Below the pieces are notes generated by a model. The model ran no database searches. It had not been told where the DNA came from and worked only from the letters and a program-made list of their open reading frames with translations. DNA of 37,974 nt from Saprospiraceae bacterium. Its GTDB lineage: Bacteria; Bacteroidota; Bacteroidia; Chitinophagales; Saprospiraceae. How positions within the stretch are numbered: position 1 is the stretch's first letter; each line of letters begins with the position of its first letter. This document shows positions 25,759 to 34,436 of this stretch, in pieces. A program made the position numbers and the translations under genes. The DNA is taken from NCBI GenBank assembly GCA_019694255.1, contig JAIBCI010000057.1, forward strand, positions 1 through 37,974, written 5' to 3'.

Positions 25759-27054
25759 ATGAATACAGAGCATATACAACTACCCATCAGTGACAAAATA
25801 ATATTGAGCGTACTCGGTATTATTGGACTGATTTCTCTGATCTATATCGGTGCCAATGATGATCTTGGACACACCCGGCTTTGGACCAATATTCTTCACA
25901 ACAGTGTTTTCTTTACCTTAATTGCACTGATGGCCATTTTCTTTATTTGTGTTAGTGTGACAGCTTATGCAGGTTGGAATGTCGTTTTCAGAAGAATCTG
26001 GGATGGCATGTCACATTTCCTGCTCTTTGGTATTCTGTTAATGGGCCTTATAGCAATTGGAATTTACTTTGGATGGCATAATCTTTATCATTGGGCCGAT
26101 CCACAGACTGCTGCTACAGATCCTGTGATTAAAGGTAAATCCAGTTTTTTAAACAAAAATTTCTACACTTTCGGCGGATTAGGTTTTTTGGTTGTTTGGT
26201 TCTTTTTTGCCAAGAAAATGCGTGATCTCAGCATTGATGAAGATGACCATGGAGACAACCGATTTGCACACTATAAGTCAATGAAGTTTTATGCGGCCCT
26301 TTTTCTTCCAATTGCCGGTTTTAGCAGTGCTGCGGCCATCTGGCTATGGATCATGTCAATAGATCCTCATTGGTATAGCACCATGTTTGCGTGGTATTCG
26401 AGTGCGAGTTGTTTTGTAAGTATGATCGCGCTGACTATCCTTTTGTTGATTTATCTTAAAAGCAGAGGCTATTACCATGCCGTCAACATGGAGCATTTTC
26501 ATGATTTGGGTAAGTTTATGTTTGCTTTTTCAGTTTTCTGGACATATCTCTGGTTTGATCAGTATATGTTGATCTGGTATGGCAACGTAGGGGAGGAAAC
26601 TGTTTATTTTAAAACACGTATCCGTGAATATCCCATATTGTTTTACGGCAATCTTGTAATTAATTTTGTATTACCATTTCTTATATTATTAAGAAATGAC
26701 ACAAAGCGAAAATACGGAACACTTATTCTGGTAGGATTGCTCGTGTTTATTGGACACTGGGTTGATTTGTTTCAAATGATTAAACCAGGTGCACTTCATA
26801 CTTCAATTGAACTTGGATCTCATCAGGCAGGTAGTGCTGCACAGGCTTTGTCTGAACATTCTACTGAAGCTGCACATGGCAGTCATGGAGCAGGTTTCAA
26901 TATTGGATATTCCATTCCTGGAATACCGGAAATTGGATTAATGCTGGGTTTCTTAGCATTATTTATTGGGACAACCTTACATTTTCTGTCGAAGGCGCCA
27001 TTGACACCAAAAAGAGATCCGTTTCTCGAAGAAAGTTTACATCATCACGTTTAA
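25759..27054 (+). CDS. actF: Alternative complex III subunit F, NrfD-like membrane protein
   Basis: This 431-residue integral membrane protein is the ActC paralogue of the complex with about ten helices, and completes ACIII. Recognisable stretches include 'AGWNVVFRRIWDGMSHFLLFG', 'SIDPHWYSTMFAWY', 'HDLGKFMFAFSVFWTYLWF' and 'GHWVDLFQ'. It lacks an obvious quinol-site set like that of ActC and is regarded as structural or part of a proton path. Two histidine-bearing segments occur near the end: an Ala/Gly/His/Ser-rich loop (about 355-375) and a terminal SLHHHV. It is 23 bases after actE and 21 bases before coxB. Confidence 0.94.
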   Translation: MNTEHIQLPISDKIILSVLGIIGLISLIYIGANDDLGHTRLWTNILHNSVFFTLIALMAIFFICVSVTAYAGWNVVFRRIWDGMSHFLLFGILLMGLIAIGIYFGWHNLYHWADPQTAATDPVIKGKSSFLNKNFYTFGGLGFLVVWFFFAKKMRDLSIDEDDHGDNRFAHYKSMKFYAALFLPIAGFSSAAAIWLWIMSIDPHWYSTMFAWYSSASCFVSMIALTILLLIYLKSRGYYHAVNMEHFHDLGKFMFAFSVFWTYLWFDQYMLIWYGNVGEETVYFKTRIREYPILFYGNLVINFVLPFLILLRNDTKRKYGTLILVGLLVFIGHWVDLFQMIKPGALHTSIELGSHQAGSAAQALSEHSTEAAHGSHGAGFNIGYSIPGIPEIGLMLGFLALFIGTTLHFLSKAPLTPKRDPFLEESLHHHV

Positions 27055-27075
27055 TACTTTAAATATTAGAAGGTC

Positions 27076-28581
27076 ATGACATCATTAATTATAATATTTT
27101 CGGTTGCACTGCTTTTCGTAGTTCTTGTGCAGATAGCAAAGATCTATGAAATATCAGAAGAACTCAAAGGGGAGGAAGCCTCTGAGATCGCCAGTGCTGA
27201 TCTAAACTCCAAAGGATTATTGTTATTCTGCGTGGTGTTGTTTGGAACATTCATTTGGGGCTCGCTGTATTATGCTAACTATATGCTGGGATATGGTCCA
27301 CTCGAAGCTGCTTCAGAACACGGTGGAAAAATTGATTCCATGTTTAACATCACTGCATTCTTTACCATTATCGTTTTTGCAATCTGCCATCTAGCACTTT
27401 TCTACTTTGCTTACAAATTCCGTTACAGGCCGGGGCGCAAAGCCATGTTTTTGCCTCACGATGACAAACTGGAAATGATCTGGACCGGTATTCCTGCATT
27501 TGTAATGGTAATTCTGGTTGTCAAAGGCCTTTTTGCATGGAATGAAATAATGGCGGACACGAAGTCCGGTGATGAATACTTGTCAATTGAAGCGACAGCC
27601 TGGCAATTTGCCTGGAATCTCAGATATCCGGGAAAAGACGGGCAGTTGGGGGTTAAGGATTTTAGACTCATTAAGCCAGGCAGTAATGATTTAGGTCAAG
27701 ACTGGCATGATGAAAGAAATCTGGATGACTTTAATTCAGATGAATTGGTACTTCCAAAAGGTAAGAAAGTTAGGGTAAGCATTACTGCACGAGATGTATT
27801 ACATAACTTTTATCTTCCACATTTCAGGGTAAAAATGGATGCCGTACCGGGAATTCCAACCTATTTTGTATTTACGCCTACAAAGACTACCGAGGAATTC
27901 AGACAGGAACTGAGAAAGTACAAAGAATATAATGTTCCTTCAGATCCCAACGATCCAAACAGTGAACCAAAGTGGAAAACTTTTAATTACGAACTGGCTT
28001 GTGCTGAATTATGTGGTAAAGGACACTATAGCATGCGCCGTCTTGTTAAAGTTGTTTCTCCTGAAGAATTTGAAAAATGGATGGCTAGTCAGAAATCACA
28101 GTATATATCTGCTATTCGTAATACTGACGAAGATCCTTTTAAGGGGAAAAAACTAGATCTTGAGCTTAAAAGTGAGGCTGCAGAGCTTAAGAATGCATTG
28201 ATGAAAGCATTGGATACCACCAATAAAAATTCCTCAGACCGTGTTCTCAATCTTCATAACATTTACTTTGAGACTGGCTCCAGCAAATTATCCAGTGAAT
28301 CCGAATTTGCCCTCAGTGTCCTAAAAGAAGCTTTCGAAAAATACCCTAACTTAAAAGTGGAAATTGCAGGACACACAGATAATGTCGGGGATGCCTCTGC
28401 TAATTTGAACCTTTCAAGAGAACGGGCCAATTCAGTAAGAGCGTATTTAATTGAGCATTCTGTAAATTCTGAAAGAATGAATACGACAGGATACGGAATG
28501 ACTAAGCCGGTTTCATCTAATGATACAGAAGAAGGCCGCTCAATGAACAGAAGAATTGAATTTAAAATACTTTCTTTTTAA
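27076..28581 (+). CDS. coxB: Cytochrome c oxidase subunit II fused to an OmpA peptidoglycan-binding domain
   Basis: This encodes 501 residues, against roughly 200-350 for ordinary subunit II. Hydrophobic segments lie at about 4-21, 47-67, 91-113 and 136-155. The CuA domain is complete: EATAWQFAWNLRYP (172-185), His243 (VLHNFYLPHFRVK) and CAELCGKGHYSM with Cys309, Glu311, Cys313, His317 and Met320. After a charged linker (about 340-388) residues 389-501 form an OmpA-like domain: NLHNIYFETGSSKL, AGHTDNVGDA with Asp435, LSRERANSV with Arg450, GYGMTKPV and NRRIEF. Asp435 and Arg450 match the pair that binds diaminopimelate in OmpA. The frame is continuous with no sign of a joining error. It accepts electrons from ACIII and may tether the oxidase to the cell wall. 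Confidence 0.95.
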   Translation: MTSLIIIFSVALLFVVLVQIAKIYEISEELKGEEASEIASADLNSKGLLLFCVVLFGTFIWGSLYYANYMLGYGPLEAASEHGGKIDSMFNITAFFTIIVFAICHLALFYFAYKFRYRPGRKAMFLPHDDKLEMIWTGIPAFVMVILVVKGLFAWNEIMADTKSGDEYLSIEATAWQFAWNLRYPGKDGQLGVKDFRLIKPGSNDLGQDWHDERNLDDFNSDELVLPKGKKVRVSITARDVLHNFYLPHFRVKMDAVPGIPTYFVFTPTKTTEEFRQELRKYKEYNVPSDPNDPNSEPKWKTFNYELACAELCGKGHYSMRRLVKVVSPEEFEKWMASQKSQYISAIRNTDEDPFKGKKLDLELKSEAAELKNALMKALDTTNKNSSDRVLNLHNIYFETGSSKLSSESEFALSVLKEAFEKYPNLKVEIAGHTDNVGDASANLNLSRERANSVRAYLIEHSVNSERMNTTGYGMTKPVSSNDTEEGRSMNRRIEFKILSF

Positions 28582-28592
28582 TATAAGAAAAT

Positions 28593-30440
28593 ATGTCTGC
28601 ACATCATAACCACCAAGATCAGGACGTCTTAATTGAAAAATTAGGTTACGACGATCATTTTCATGAACATCATGAGGGTGACAAATACCAAATGAACTTC
28701 CTGACGAAGTACATTTTTAGTATGGATCACAAAATCATCGCCCGACAATTTTTATTTACCGGGATATTTTGGGCGATCATCGGATCTGCCATGTCCATTA
28801 TCTTCAGATTACAATTAGGTTTTCCTGATGCCAGTATTGCTTGGCTAAAACCCTTACTGGGAAAATGGATCACCATCAATGATGCTGGCATGGGTAGTCT
28901 GGAGCCTGAATTTTATTATGCATTGGTGACCATGCATGGTACGATTATCGTCTTTTTTGTGTTAACCGCCGGATTAAGTGGAACTTTTAGCAATCTTCTA
29001 ATTCCACTTCAACTGGGCGCACGTGATATGGCTTCACCATTTCTCAACATGCTTTCTTACTGGTTTTTCTTTCTGTCTAGTGTAGTCATGTTCTATTCTT
29101 TATTTTTAAGTACAGGACCATTTTCAGGAGGATGGACCGGTTACCCGCCACTGAGCGCATTGCCACAGGCCTCCATTGGCTCTGGTGCGGGCATGACACT
29201 ATGGCTTGTATCACTGGCACTCTTTGTTGTCAGTGTCCTATTGGGTGGTATGAATTATATCACAACTGTGCTTAATTTAAGGACCAAAGGAATGAGTCTA
29301 TGGAGAATGCCTTTGACAATATGGGCGTTTTTGGTTACGGCTATTCTCGGGCTGTTGTCTTTTCCAGTACTATTCTCAGGCTTTTTACTGCTGATATTTG
29401 ATCGCAGCATGGGAACAAGTTTCTATCTCTCTGATATTTTTGTCAACGGCATGGCCCTGGATAGGATAGGAGGAAGTCCGATTTTGTATCAACATATTTT
29501 CTGGTTTCTTGGACACCCTGAAGTCTATATCATTATACTTCCTGCAATGGGCATTGTTTCTGAAGTACTTTCTGTCCATGCCCGCAAACCAATTTTTGGA
29601 TACCGCGCCATGGTCTATTCAATTCTTGCCATTGCATTTTTGTCGTTCATCGTGTGGGCACACCATATGTTCATGGCTGGTGTGAATCCATTTATCAGTA
29701 ATTTCTTTGTCATTTTTACGTTGATCATTGCGGTACCATCTGCTGTGAAGGTATTCAACTGGATCAGTACCCTTTATGGGGGTAATTTGCGTATGAACAC
29801 ACCAATGCTCTTTTGTATTGGCTTTGTCTCAATGTTTATTTCTGGAGGATTAACTGGTATTTTTCTTGGTAATTCAGCTATTGATATACAACAGCATGAC
29901 ACATACTTTGTGGTAGCACATTTCCATATTGTGATGGGTGTCGCGGCATTCTTTGGAATGTTCGCTGGTGTTTACAACTGGTTTCCCAAGATGTTTGGAA
30001 GATTCATGAATGATACGCTTGGAAAAATACATTTCTGGTGCACCATGATTTCTGCTTATGCTGTCTTTGGACCTATGCACTTTTTAGGAATGGCTGGTGT
30101 TCCCAGGCGTTATTATCGCTTTGATAATTTTGAAGCCTTCTCCGGATTCGATGTGATGAATCAATTTATTACCATTGCGGCAATTTTTGGATTTATGGCA
30201 CAACTGGTCTTCGTGGTTAACTTTTTCTGGAGTATGTACAAAGGTCGTAAAGTAACGGAGCAAAATCCTTGGGGGTCAAATTCTCTGGAATGGACCACAC
30301 CAATCGATGCTGGTCATGGTAACTGGCCTGGCAAAATTCCAACTGTTCAGCGATGGGCATATGACTATGGCAAAGATGGTATTGAATATACCCAGCAGCA
30401 TGTACCACTTCGTGAAGGTGAAGAACACAGCAGTCATTAA
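28593..30440 (+). CDS. coxA: Cytochrome c oxidase subunit I
   Basis: This 615-residue subunit houses heme a, heme a3 and CuB, reduces oxygen and pumps protons. It has twelve core helices. Ligands are seen in TMHGTIIVFFVLTA (heme a), WFLGHPEVYIIILPAMG (CuB His, plus the Glu and Tyr of type A1 oxidases), WAHHMF (CuB histidines) and HDTYFVVAHFHIVMG (heme a3 and heme a). The N-terminal extension (1-45) is unusually histidine-rich (MSAHHNHQ..., HFHEHH at about 22-27). The C-terminus ends EEHSSH. It follows coxB by 11 bases and precedes the heme O synthase gene by 14. Confidence 0.97.
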   Translation: MSAHHNHQDQDVLIEKLGYDDHFHEHHEGDKYQMNFLTKYIFSMDHKIIARQFLFTGIFWAIIGSAMSIIFRLQLGFPDASIAWLKPLLGKWITINDAGMGSLEPEFYYALVTMHGTIIVFFVLTAGLSGTFSNLLIPLQLGARDMASPFLNMLSYWFFFLSSVVMFYSLFLSTGPFSGGWTGYPPLSALPQASIGSGAGMTLWLVSLALFVVSVLLGGMNYITTVLNLRTKGMSLWRMPLTIWAFLVTAILGLLSFPVLFSGFLLLIFDRSMGTSFYLSDIFVNGMALDRIGGSPILYQHIFWFLGHPEVYIIILPAMGIVSEVLSVHARKPIFGYRAMVYSILAIAFLSFIVWAHHMFMAGVNPFISNFFVIFTLIIAVPSAVKVFNWISTLYGGNLRMNTPMLFCIGFVSMFISGGLTGIFLGNSAIDIQQHDTYFVVAHFHIVMGVAAFFGMFAGVYNWFPKMFGRFMNDTLGKIHFWCTMISAYAVFGPMHFLGMAGVPRRYYRFDNFEAFSGFDVMNQFITIAAIFGFMAQLVFVVNFFWSMYKGRKVTEQNPWGSNSLEWTTPIDAGHGNWPGKIPTVQRWAYDYGKDGIEYTQQHVPLREGEEHSSH

Positions 30441-30454
30441 AATCAAATAAGTAC

Positions 30455-31351
30455 GTGGGTCAATCGAAATCAATTGCTTTTCACTATACTGGTGCATTCA
30501 TCAGGGATCTTGGCTTACTTGTTAAATTTAAGCTTAGCCTGATGGTGGTATTCAGCAGCATCGCGACGTATTTAATATTTGCGGGTAATGGATTTAGTTA
30601 TCAGAACGTATTTCTGCTTGCTGTTGGTGGGCTCCTGATCACTTTTGCTGCCAATACCTTAAATCAGGGTCTTGAAAGGGATTTTGACAAACTTATGGAG
30701 CGCACGCGCAACAGACCGTTGGCAAGTGGCAGAATGAGTCTTTCAACTGCAGTATTACTTGCAGGAATTTTTACGGTATTAGGAATATGCTGTCTTATTC
30801 TGATAAGCCCTATTTGCGCTACACTAGGAATGCTAAGCCTTGTGCTATATGCTTTTATTTATACTCCTGTGAAAAGGTTTTCAACATTGGCCGTGCCAAT
30901 TGGTGCAATACCCGGAGCATTACCAACTTTAATAGCAGCAGTGGCCGCACAACAGGGTCTCACGATTGAAGCTTTGTGCTTTTTTGCGATCCAGTATCTT
31001 TGGCAGTTTCCTCATTTCTGGTCGATTGCATTTTTAGGGCACAGCGATTATGTCAATGCCGGTTTCAAGCTTATCAAAGATATTGACGGCAAACCAGATC
31101 CAAGGTTTGGAATTTATGCAGCGGTTTACGCACTTCTCGGACTTATTTTTTTGGCACCACTTTATACTATTATTTCACTACATCCGGCCATAATTGTTTT
31201 AGTTGCCTGTAGTATGATGGTGTTTGCATGGTATGGTTGGGCTTTATATAAAAACAATGACCGGCTTGCTGCACGCAAACTTATGTTCTGTTCGATTATT
31301 TATTTGCCGGTTCTTTTTATGATGTTTATTCTTAATACTTATATCAACTGA
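30455..31351 (+). CDS. ctaB: Heme O synthase (protoheme IX farnesyltransferase)
   Basis: This 298-residue UbiA-family membrane enzyme adds a farnesyl group to heme B, the first step to heme A needed by subunit I. Nine hydrophobic helices are apparent. The first prenyl-diphosphate motif reads NTLNQGLERDFDKLMERTRNR with Asp residues in the N-x-x-x-D-x-x-x-D arrangement (about 69-88). The second conserved region is YLWQFPHFW...DYVNAGFKL (about 183-205). The start is a GTG at 30455, since no ATG lies in the expected N-terminal part. Heme A synthase (CtaA) is not in this window. Confidence 0.95.
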   Translation: MGQSKSIAFHYTGAFIRDLGLLVKFKLSLMVVFSSIATYLIFAGNGFSYQNVFLLAVGGLLITFAANTLNQGLERDFDKLMERTRNRPLASGRMSLSTAVLLAGIFTVLGICCLILISPICATLGMLSLVLYAFIYTPVKRFSTLAVPIGAIPGALPTLIAAVAAQQGLTIEALCFFAIQYLWQFPHFWSIAFLGHSDYVNAGFKLIKDIDGKPDPRFGIYAAVYALLGLIFLAPLYTIISLHPAIIVLVACSMMVFAWYGWALYKNNDRLAARKLMFCSIIYLPVLFMMFILNTYIN

Positions 31352-31352
31352 T

Positions 31353-31934
31353 ATGCCAGTTGTCCAGATATTCGACAAGGAACTCGCGCCGAGTAAAATT
31401 CAGGCGCTCAAGTTTGGGCTATGGATCGGGATGGCATCGATCGTTATGCTTTTCGGGGCTTTTACAAGTGCATATTTAGTTCGTAAGCCGGTTGGTAACT
31501 GGTATGAATTCAAACTTCCTATTCAGTTTTTTTACAGTACACTGATCATTATTGGATCTTCTGTGCTCCTTGAAAAAGCTTTTAAGTCATTTAGAAGCCA
31601 TGATTTGAAAAATTACCAGCTATTTATGTTTATTAGTTTTTTTGCTGGCATTGCATTTTTGGCAACACAAGTGATCGCTTTCAAAGCAATGATCAGTCAG
31701 GGACTATTTATCGATTTAAATGTTTCAGTTTCATTTCTCTACGTGCTGGCAGGAATGCATGCCTTACATGTAATTGGCGGCATTATTGTGATGATCATAA
31801 GCCTTACGACTGCATTGGCAGTTCGTCCCCTCATTAATGAAATGAATATTCTAAAATTAGACCTTTTGAGGCAATATTGGCATTTTGTTGGTGCCTTGTG
31901 GATTTACTTACTTATATTTTTAATATTACAATAA
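31353..31934 (+). CDS. Cytochrome c oxidase subunit III-like protein (short form)
   Basis: This encodes 193 residues with five hydrophobic helices and the subunit III pattern: 'FGLWIGMASIVMLFGAFTSAYLVRK', 'FFYSTLIIIGSSVLLEKAF', 'GMHALHVIGGIIVMII' (HxxHxxGG region) and a final 'RQYWHFVGALWIYLLIFLIL'. It lacks the first two helices of the seven-helix form, as in many bacterial subunit III proteins. It begins one base after the ctaB stop. Bacteroidota oxidase clusters commonly carry two subunit III genes in a row, and this is the first of them. Confidence 0.92.
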   Translation: MPVVQIFDKELAPSKIQALKFGLWIGMASIVMLFGAFTSAYLVRKPVGNWYEFKLPIQFFYSTLIIIGSSVLLEKAFKSFRSHDLKNYQLFMFISFFAGIAFLATQVIAFKAMISQGLFIDLNVSVSFLYVLAGMHALHVIGGIIVMIISLTTALAVRPLINEMNILKLDLLRQYWHFVGALWIYLLIFLILQ

Positions 31935-31948
31935 GGAAATATTTAATT

Positions 31949-32791
31949 ATGTCAGCAGAACATACAGCTCAAATTTCGCATCAGCATAACGAAGGTGGCT
32001 CATGGAATGGGGCCAGTGAGCCCTTTAAGGCAAGTTACGGGAAGCTCATGATGTGGTACTTCCTCTTATCAGATGCTTTTACGTTTTCAGCCTTTCTGAT
32101 CGCGTATGGTACATTGCGTTTTGCAATGCCGACATGGCCAGTTCCCGATTTTGTATTTTCAGCGCTACCCGGAGGGATTCATCACATGCCCTTAATATTT
32201 GTCACGATTATGACCTTTGTGTTGATTGCTAGTTCTGTAACCATGGTACGTGCGGTACAAGAAGGACATCGGGACAACAAAAAAGGTGTAGTGTTCTGGA
32301 TGGTGTTAACCATTGTGGGTGGTTTAGGTTTCTTGAGCTGTCAGGCCTGGGAATGGACCACATTGATTGGCGAGGAGAAAATGAGTATTGTCAGGAATCC
32401 TTTTGGCACACACACTGAAAACGGAACATACTTGGAAGGTGATGGACATGATATCAAAGCAGGGGATTCCTTCAAAGCCCACAGTTCTTATCTGATTCAT
32501 TTTCATGATGGTCAATTCCATCCATTAAAATATAAAACGGAAGCAGGGGAGGAGAAAACTCAGAAAATGGGTCCAAAGGCCTTTGGGGCATTGTTCTTCT
32601 TTATTACAGGATTTCATGGTTTTCACGTTTTTAGTGGTGTTGTATTTTTAATAATTATTGCCCTTAATGTAGCCAGTGGCCTATATGCGAAAAGAAATAA
32701 TCATTATGAGATGGTTGAAAAAATAGGTCTTTATTGGCACTTTGTGGACCTGGTATGGGTCTTCGTATTCCTTGTATTTTATTTGCTTTAA
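31949..32791 (+). CDS. coxC: Cytochrome c oxidase subunit III
   Basis: This encodes 280 residues. ATG 31949 was chosen because the open frame upstream overlaps the previous gene. Motifs include 'YGKLMMWYFLLSDAFTFSAFLIAY', 'AWEWTTLIGEE', 'FGALFFFITGFHGFHVFSGVVF' and a terminal 'IGLYWHFVDLVWVFVFLVFYLL'. An inserted loop of about 50 residues between helices (about 148-200, with several His and Asp) separates it from the standard form. The N-terminus is again His-containing (MSAEHTAQISHQHNEGG). It stabilises subunit I and helps proton uptake. Confidence 0.94.
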   Translation: MSAEHTAQISHQHNEGGSWNGASEPFKASYGKLMMWYFLLSDAFTFSAFLIAYGTLRFAMPTWPVPDFVFSALPGGIHHMPLIFVTIMTFVLIASSVTMVRAVQEGHRDNKKGVVFWMVLTIVGGLGFLSCQAWEWTTLIGEEKMSIVRNPFGTHTENGTYLEGDGHDIKAGDSFKAHSSYLIHFHDGQFHPLKYKTEAGEEKTQKMGPKAFGALFFFITGFHGFHVFSGVVFLIIIALNVASGLYAKRNNHYEMVEKIGLYWHFVDLVWVFVFLVFYLL

Positions 32792-32818
32792 TCCATTGCC
32801 TCAAGAAAACAAAAGGAA

Positions 32819-33304
32819 ATGAGTCATTTAAGTTATGAAGAAAGCAAGAAGGTCGTTCTCAGAGGACTGATTATTCTTGGTATAATTACATTGATTGAAG
32901 TATTCGTAGCCTTGCTCGGTAAAGGTTATATTATCCATGATTTTCATTTACAGAAATGGTTGATGTACCTTTTGATGATCTCCATGAGCTTGTATAAAGC
33001 TTATTTCATAGTTTATTATTTCATGCATATGAAATACGAAGTGCCAGGATTGGTGAAAAGCGTGCTTTTACCAACGCTTTTGCTTGTCTGGGCTGTTATT
33101 GCTTTTTTCTCGGAAGGAAAAACCTGGCATGACTGGAGAGCCAAGAAAAATGACCGTCCGATTGGTATTTTTGAGAATCCACCAGCATCCCATAGTGAAA
33201 GTGCAGGAAATACCCCACATCACAGTCAGGAGCATAATACCCAACAACCGGAAGATGCAAAAAAAGAGTTGAGCCCTGAAGAGCATCCTGCCGAAAAACA
33301 TTAA
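32819..33304 (+). CDS. Cytochrome c oxidase subunit IV (prokaryotic type)
   Basis: This encodes 161 residues. Three hydrophobic helices (about 15-33, 44-68 and 78-97) with 'LYKAYFIVYYFMHMKYEV' match the prokaryotic subunit IV family. The extra C-terminal part from about residue 115 is a polar tail with six histidines (SHSES, PHHSQEH, EEHPAEKH). The subunit is small, without redox centres, and supports assembly. It starts 27 bases after coxC and precedes the SCO-like gene by 8 bases. Confidence 0.9.
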   Translation: MSHLSYEESKKVVLRGLIILGIITLIEVFVALLGKGYIIHDFHLQKWLMYLLMISMSLYKAYFIVYYFMHMKYEVPGLVKSVLLPTLLLVWAVIAFFSEGKTWHDWRAKKNDRPIGIFENPPASHSESAGNTPHHSQEHNTQQPEDAKKELSPEEHPAEKH

Positions 33305-33312
33305 GGGAGCAA

Positions 33313-33900
33313 ATGAATAGAATACTGCGGTTCACCGGTGTATTAATCATCTTGGTGGGCATGCCTTTATTTGCCTGGTATTTTCTTGAAAAAGGTACCG
33401 CGATGCGCAAAAATGCCATGCGATCACTGGAGCCTAAAACTGTATTGGGACACTTTGAGACCCAAACAGAAAAGGATCAGACCGTAACTCCGGCCAGTCT
33501 CAATGGTAAGCGATGGCTTATCGCTGTCATTGGAATAGGAGAATCACGTATATATGCAGCCGAAGTAATTCTTAAATTATATCGCCAAAGTCAGGATGAA
33601 TTTCACCCAAAGTTTTTGACAATAACAGGTATGAATTCAGGCGAAGCCATGCCGGCAATGAGCCAATTGCTACAGTTTCCTTCAAATAACAATGATTGGC
33701 TGATCTGTTATATGGCGGCAGAACATATCTATCCGTTTTCAGCAGAGGCTTTCAATATTCCTGAAGTTTATAGAAATCAACCGGTTATCATCTTAGTGGA
33801 CGAAAACCAAAAAATCAGAAATTATTACCTGATCAATGATTCAAGACAAATGCAAACGCTCGTTCGCGAATACCCGGTATTCTTAAGCTTAAAAAACTAA
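33313..33900 (+). CDS. SCO-like thioredoxin-fold protein lacking the copper-binding cysteines
   Basis: This encodes 195 residues with a membrane anchor (about 7-24). The body has the order expected of SCO proteins: a short N-terminal strand (VLGHFETQTEKDQTVTPASLNGKRW), 'LIAVIGIGESRIYAAEVILKLYRQ', 'FLTITGMNSGEA', and a final 'VIILVDENQKIRNYYLIND' that resembles the C-terminal SCO beta-hairpin. Where SCO has CxxxC after the first strand this protein reads IGESRI, and the later copper histidine is not evident. Only one cysteine (WLICYM) remains. It occupies the position where SCO is commonly encoded, between subunit IV and DUF420. A non-copper assembly or scaffold role is plausible; family assignment is by pattern and context. 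Confidence 0.6.
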   Translation: MNRILRFTGVLIILVGMPLFAWYFLEKGTAMRKNAMRSLEPKTVLGHFETQTEKDQTVTPASLNGKRWLIAVIGIGESRIYAAEVILKLYRQSQDEFHPKFLTITGMNSGEAMPAMSQLLQFPSNNNDWLICYMAAEHIYPFSAEAFNIPEVYRNQPVIILVDENQKIRNYYLINDSRQMQTLVREYPVFLSLKN

Positions 33901-33908
33901 TAAACCCG

Positions 33909-34436
33909 GTGACCCTGGAGAAAAAACTATATACACTGGTCTACATTTTGTCCGGTATAGTGTTGTTGGTTGTAGCCAGTATGCGGAGAATTCATATCGA
34001 AAGCAATATAGACTTTCATTTTCTACCACCATTGTATTCTTTATTCAACGTACTGACTGCCGTGATTCTAATGATTGGTTATGTTCAGATAAGAAAGAAA
34101 AACAAAGAAAATCACCAGCGTTATATGACAATGGCCATGATTATGAGCCTGATTTTTCTGATATTATATGTTACCTATCACATTACGACGCCAGAGACGC
34201 TTTATTGTGGCAAAGGTTTTCTGCGAATTATTTATTTTTTACTACTGATATCCCACATTGTTCTAGCTGCAGTGAGTTTTCCATTGATTCTGATTACATA
34301 TGTGCGTGGATATCTTGATAAAACAACAGAGCACCGGCGATTGGCAAGATGGGTATTTCCTATTTGGCTTTATGTTTGTATTACAGGTCCGATTTGTTAC
34401 CTGATGTTGCGACCTTGTTATAATTTTGCATTATGA
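33909..34436 (+). CDS. DUF420 membrane protein (CtaM/YozB-like oxidase assembly factor)
   Basis: This 175-residue protein has four to five helices and the DUF420 pattern: an early HIESNIDFHFLPPLYSLFN (about 28-46), IRKKNKENHQRYM, YHITTPETLYCGKG, an 'ISHIVLAAVSFPLILIT' helix, and the closing 'HRRLARWVFPIWLYVCITGPI'. CtaM proteins help mature the copper-heme site of oxidases. The start is GTG 33909; the nearest in-frame ATG lies 24 codons later and would delete the first helix. It overlaps the next gene by 4 bases (ATGA). Confidence 0.85.
   Translation: MTLEKKLYTLVYILSGIVLLVVASMRRIHIESNIDFHFLPPLYSLFNVLTAVILMIGYVQIRKKNKENHQRYMTMAMIMSLIFLILYVTYHITTPETLYCGKGFLRIIYFLLLISHIVLAAVSFPLILITYVRGYLDKTTEHRRLARWVFPIWLYVCITGPICYLMLRPCYNFAL

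Noticed and set aside
27076-28581. The OmpA domain as an artefact of a missing stop between two genes
   Set aside because: No stop codon, start codon or intergenic gap lies between the CuA and OmpA parts, and the linker has normal coding character; the fusion appears real in this sequence, though misassembly cannot be excluded.
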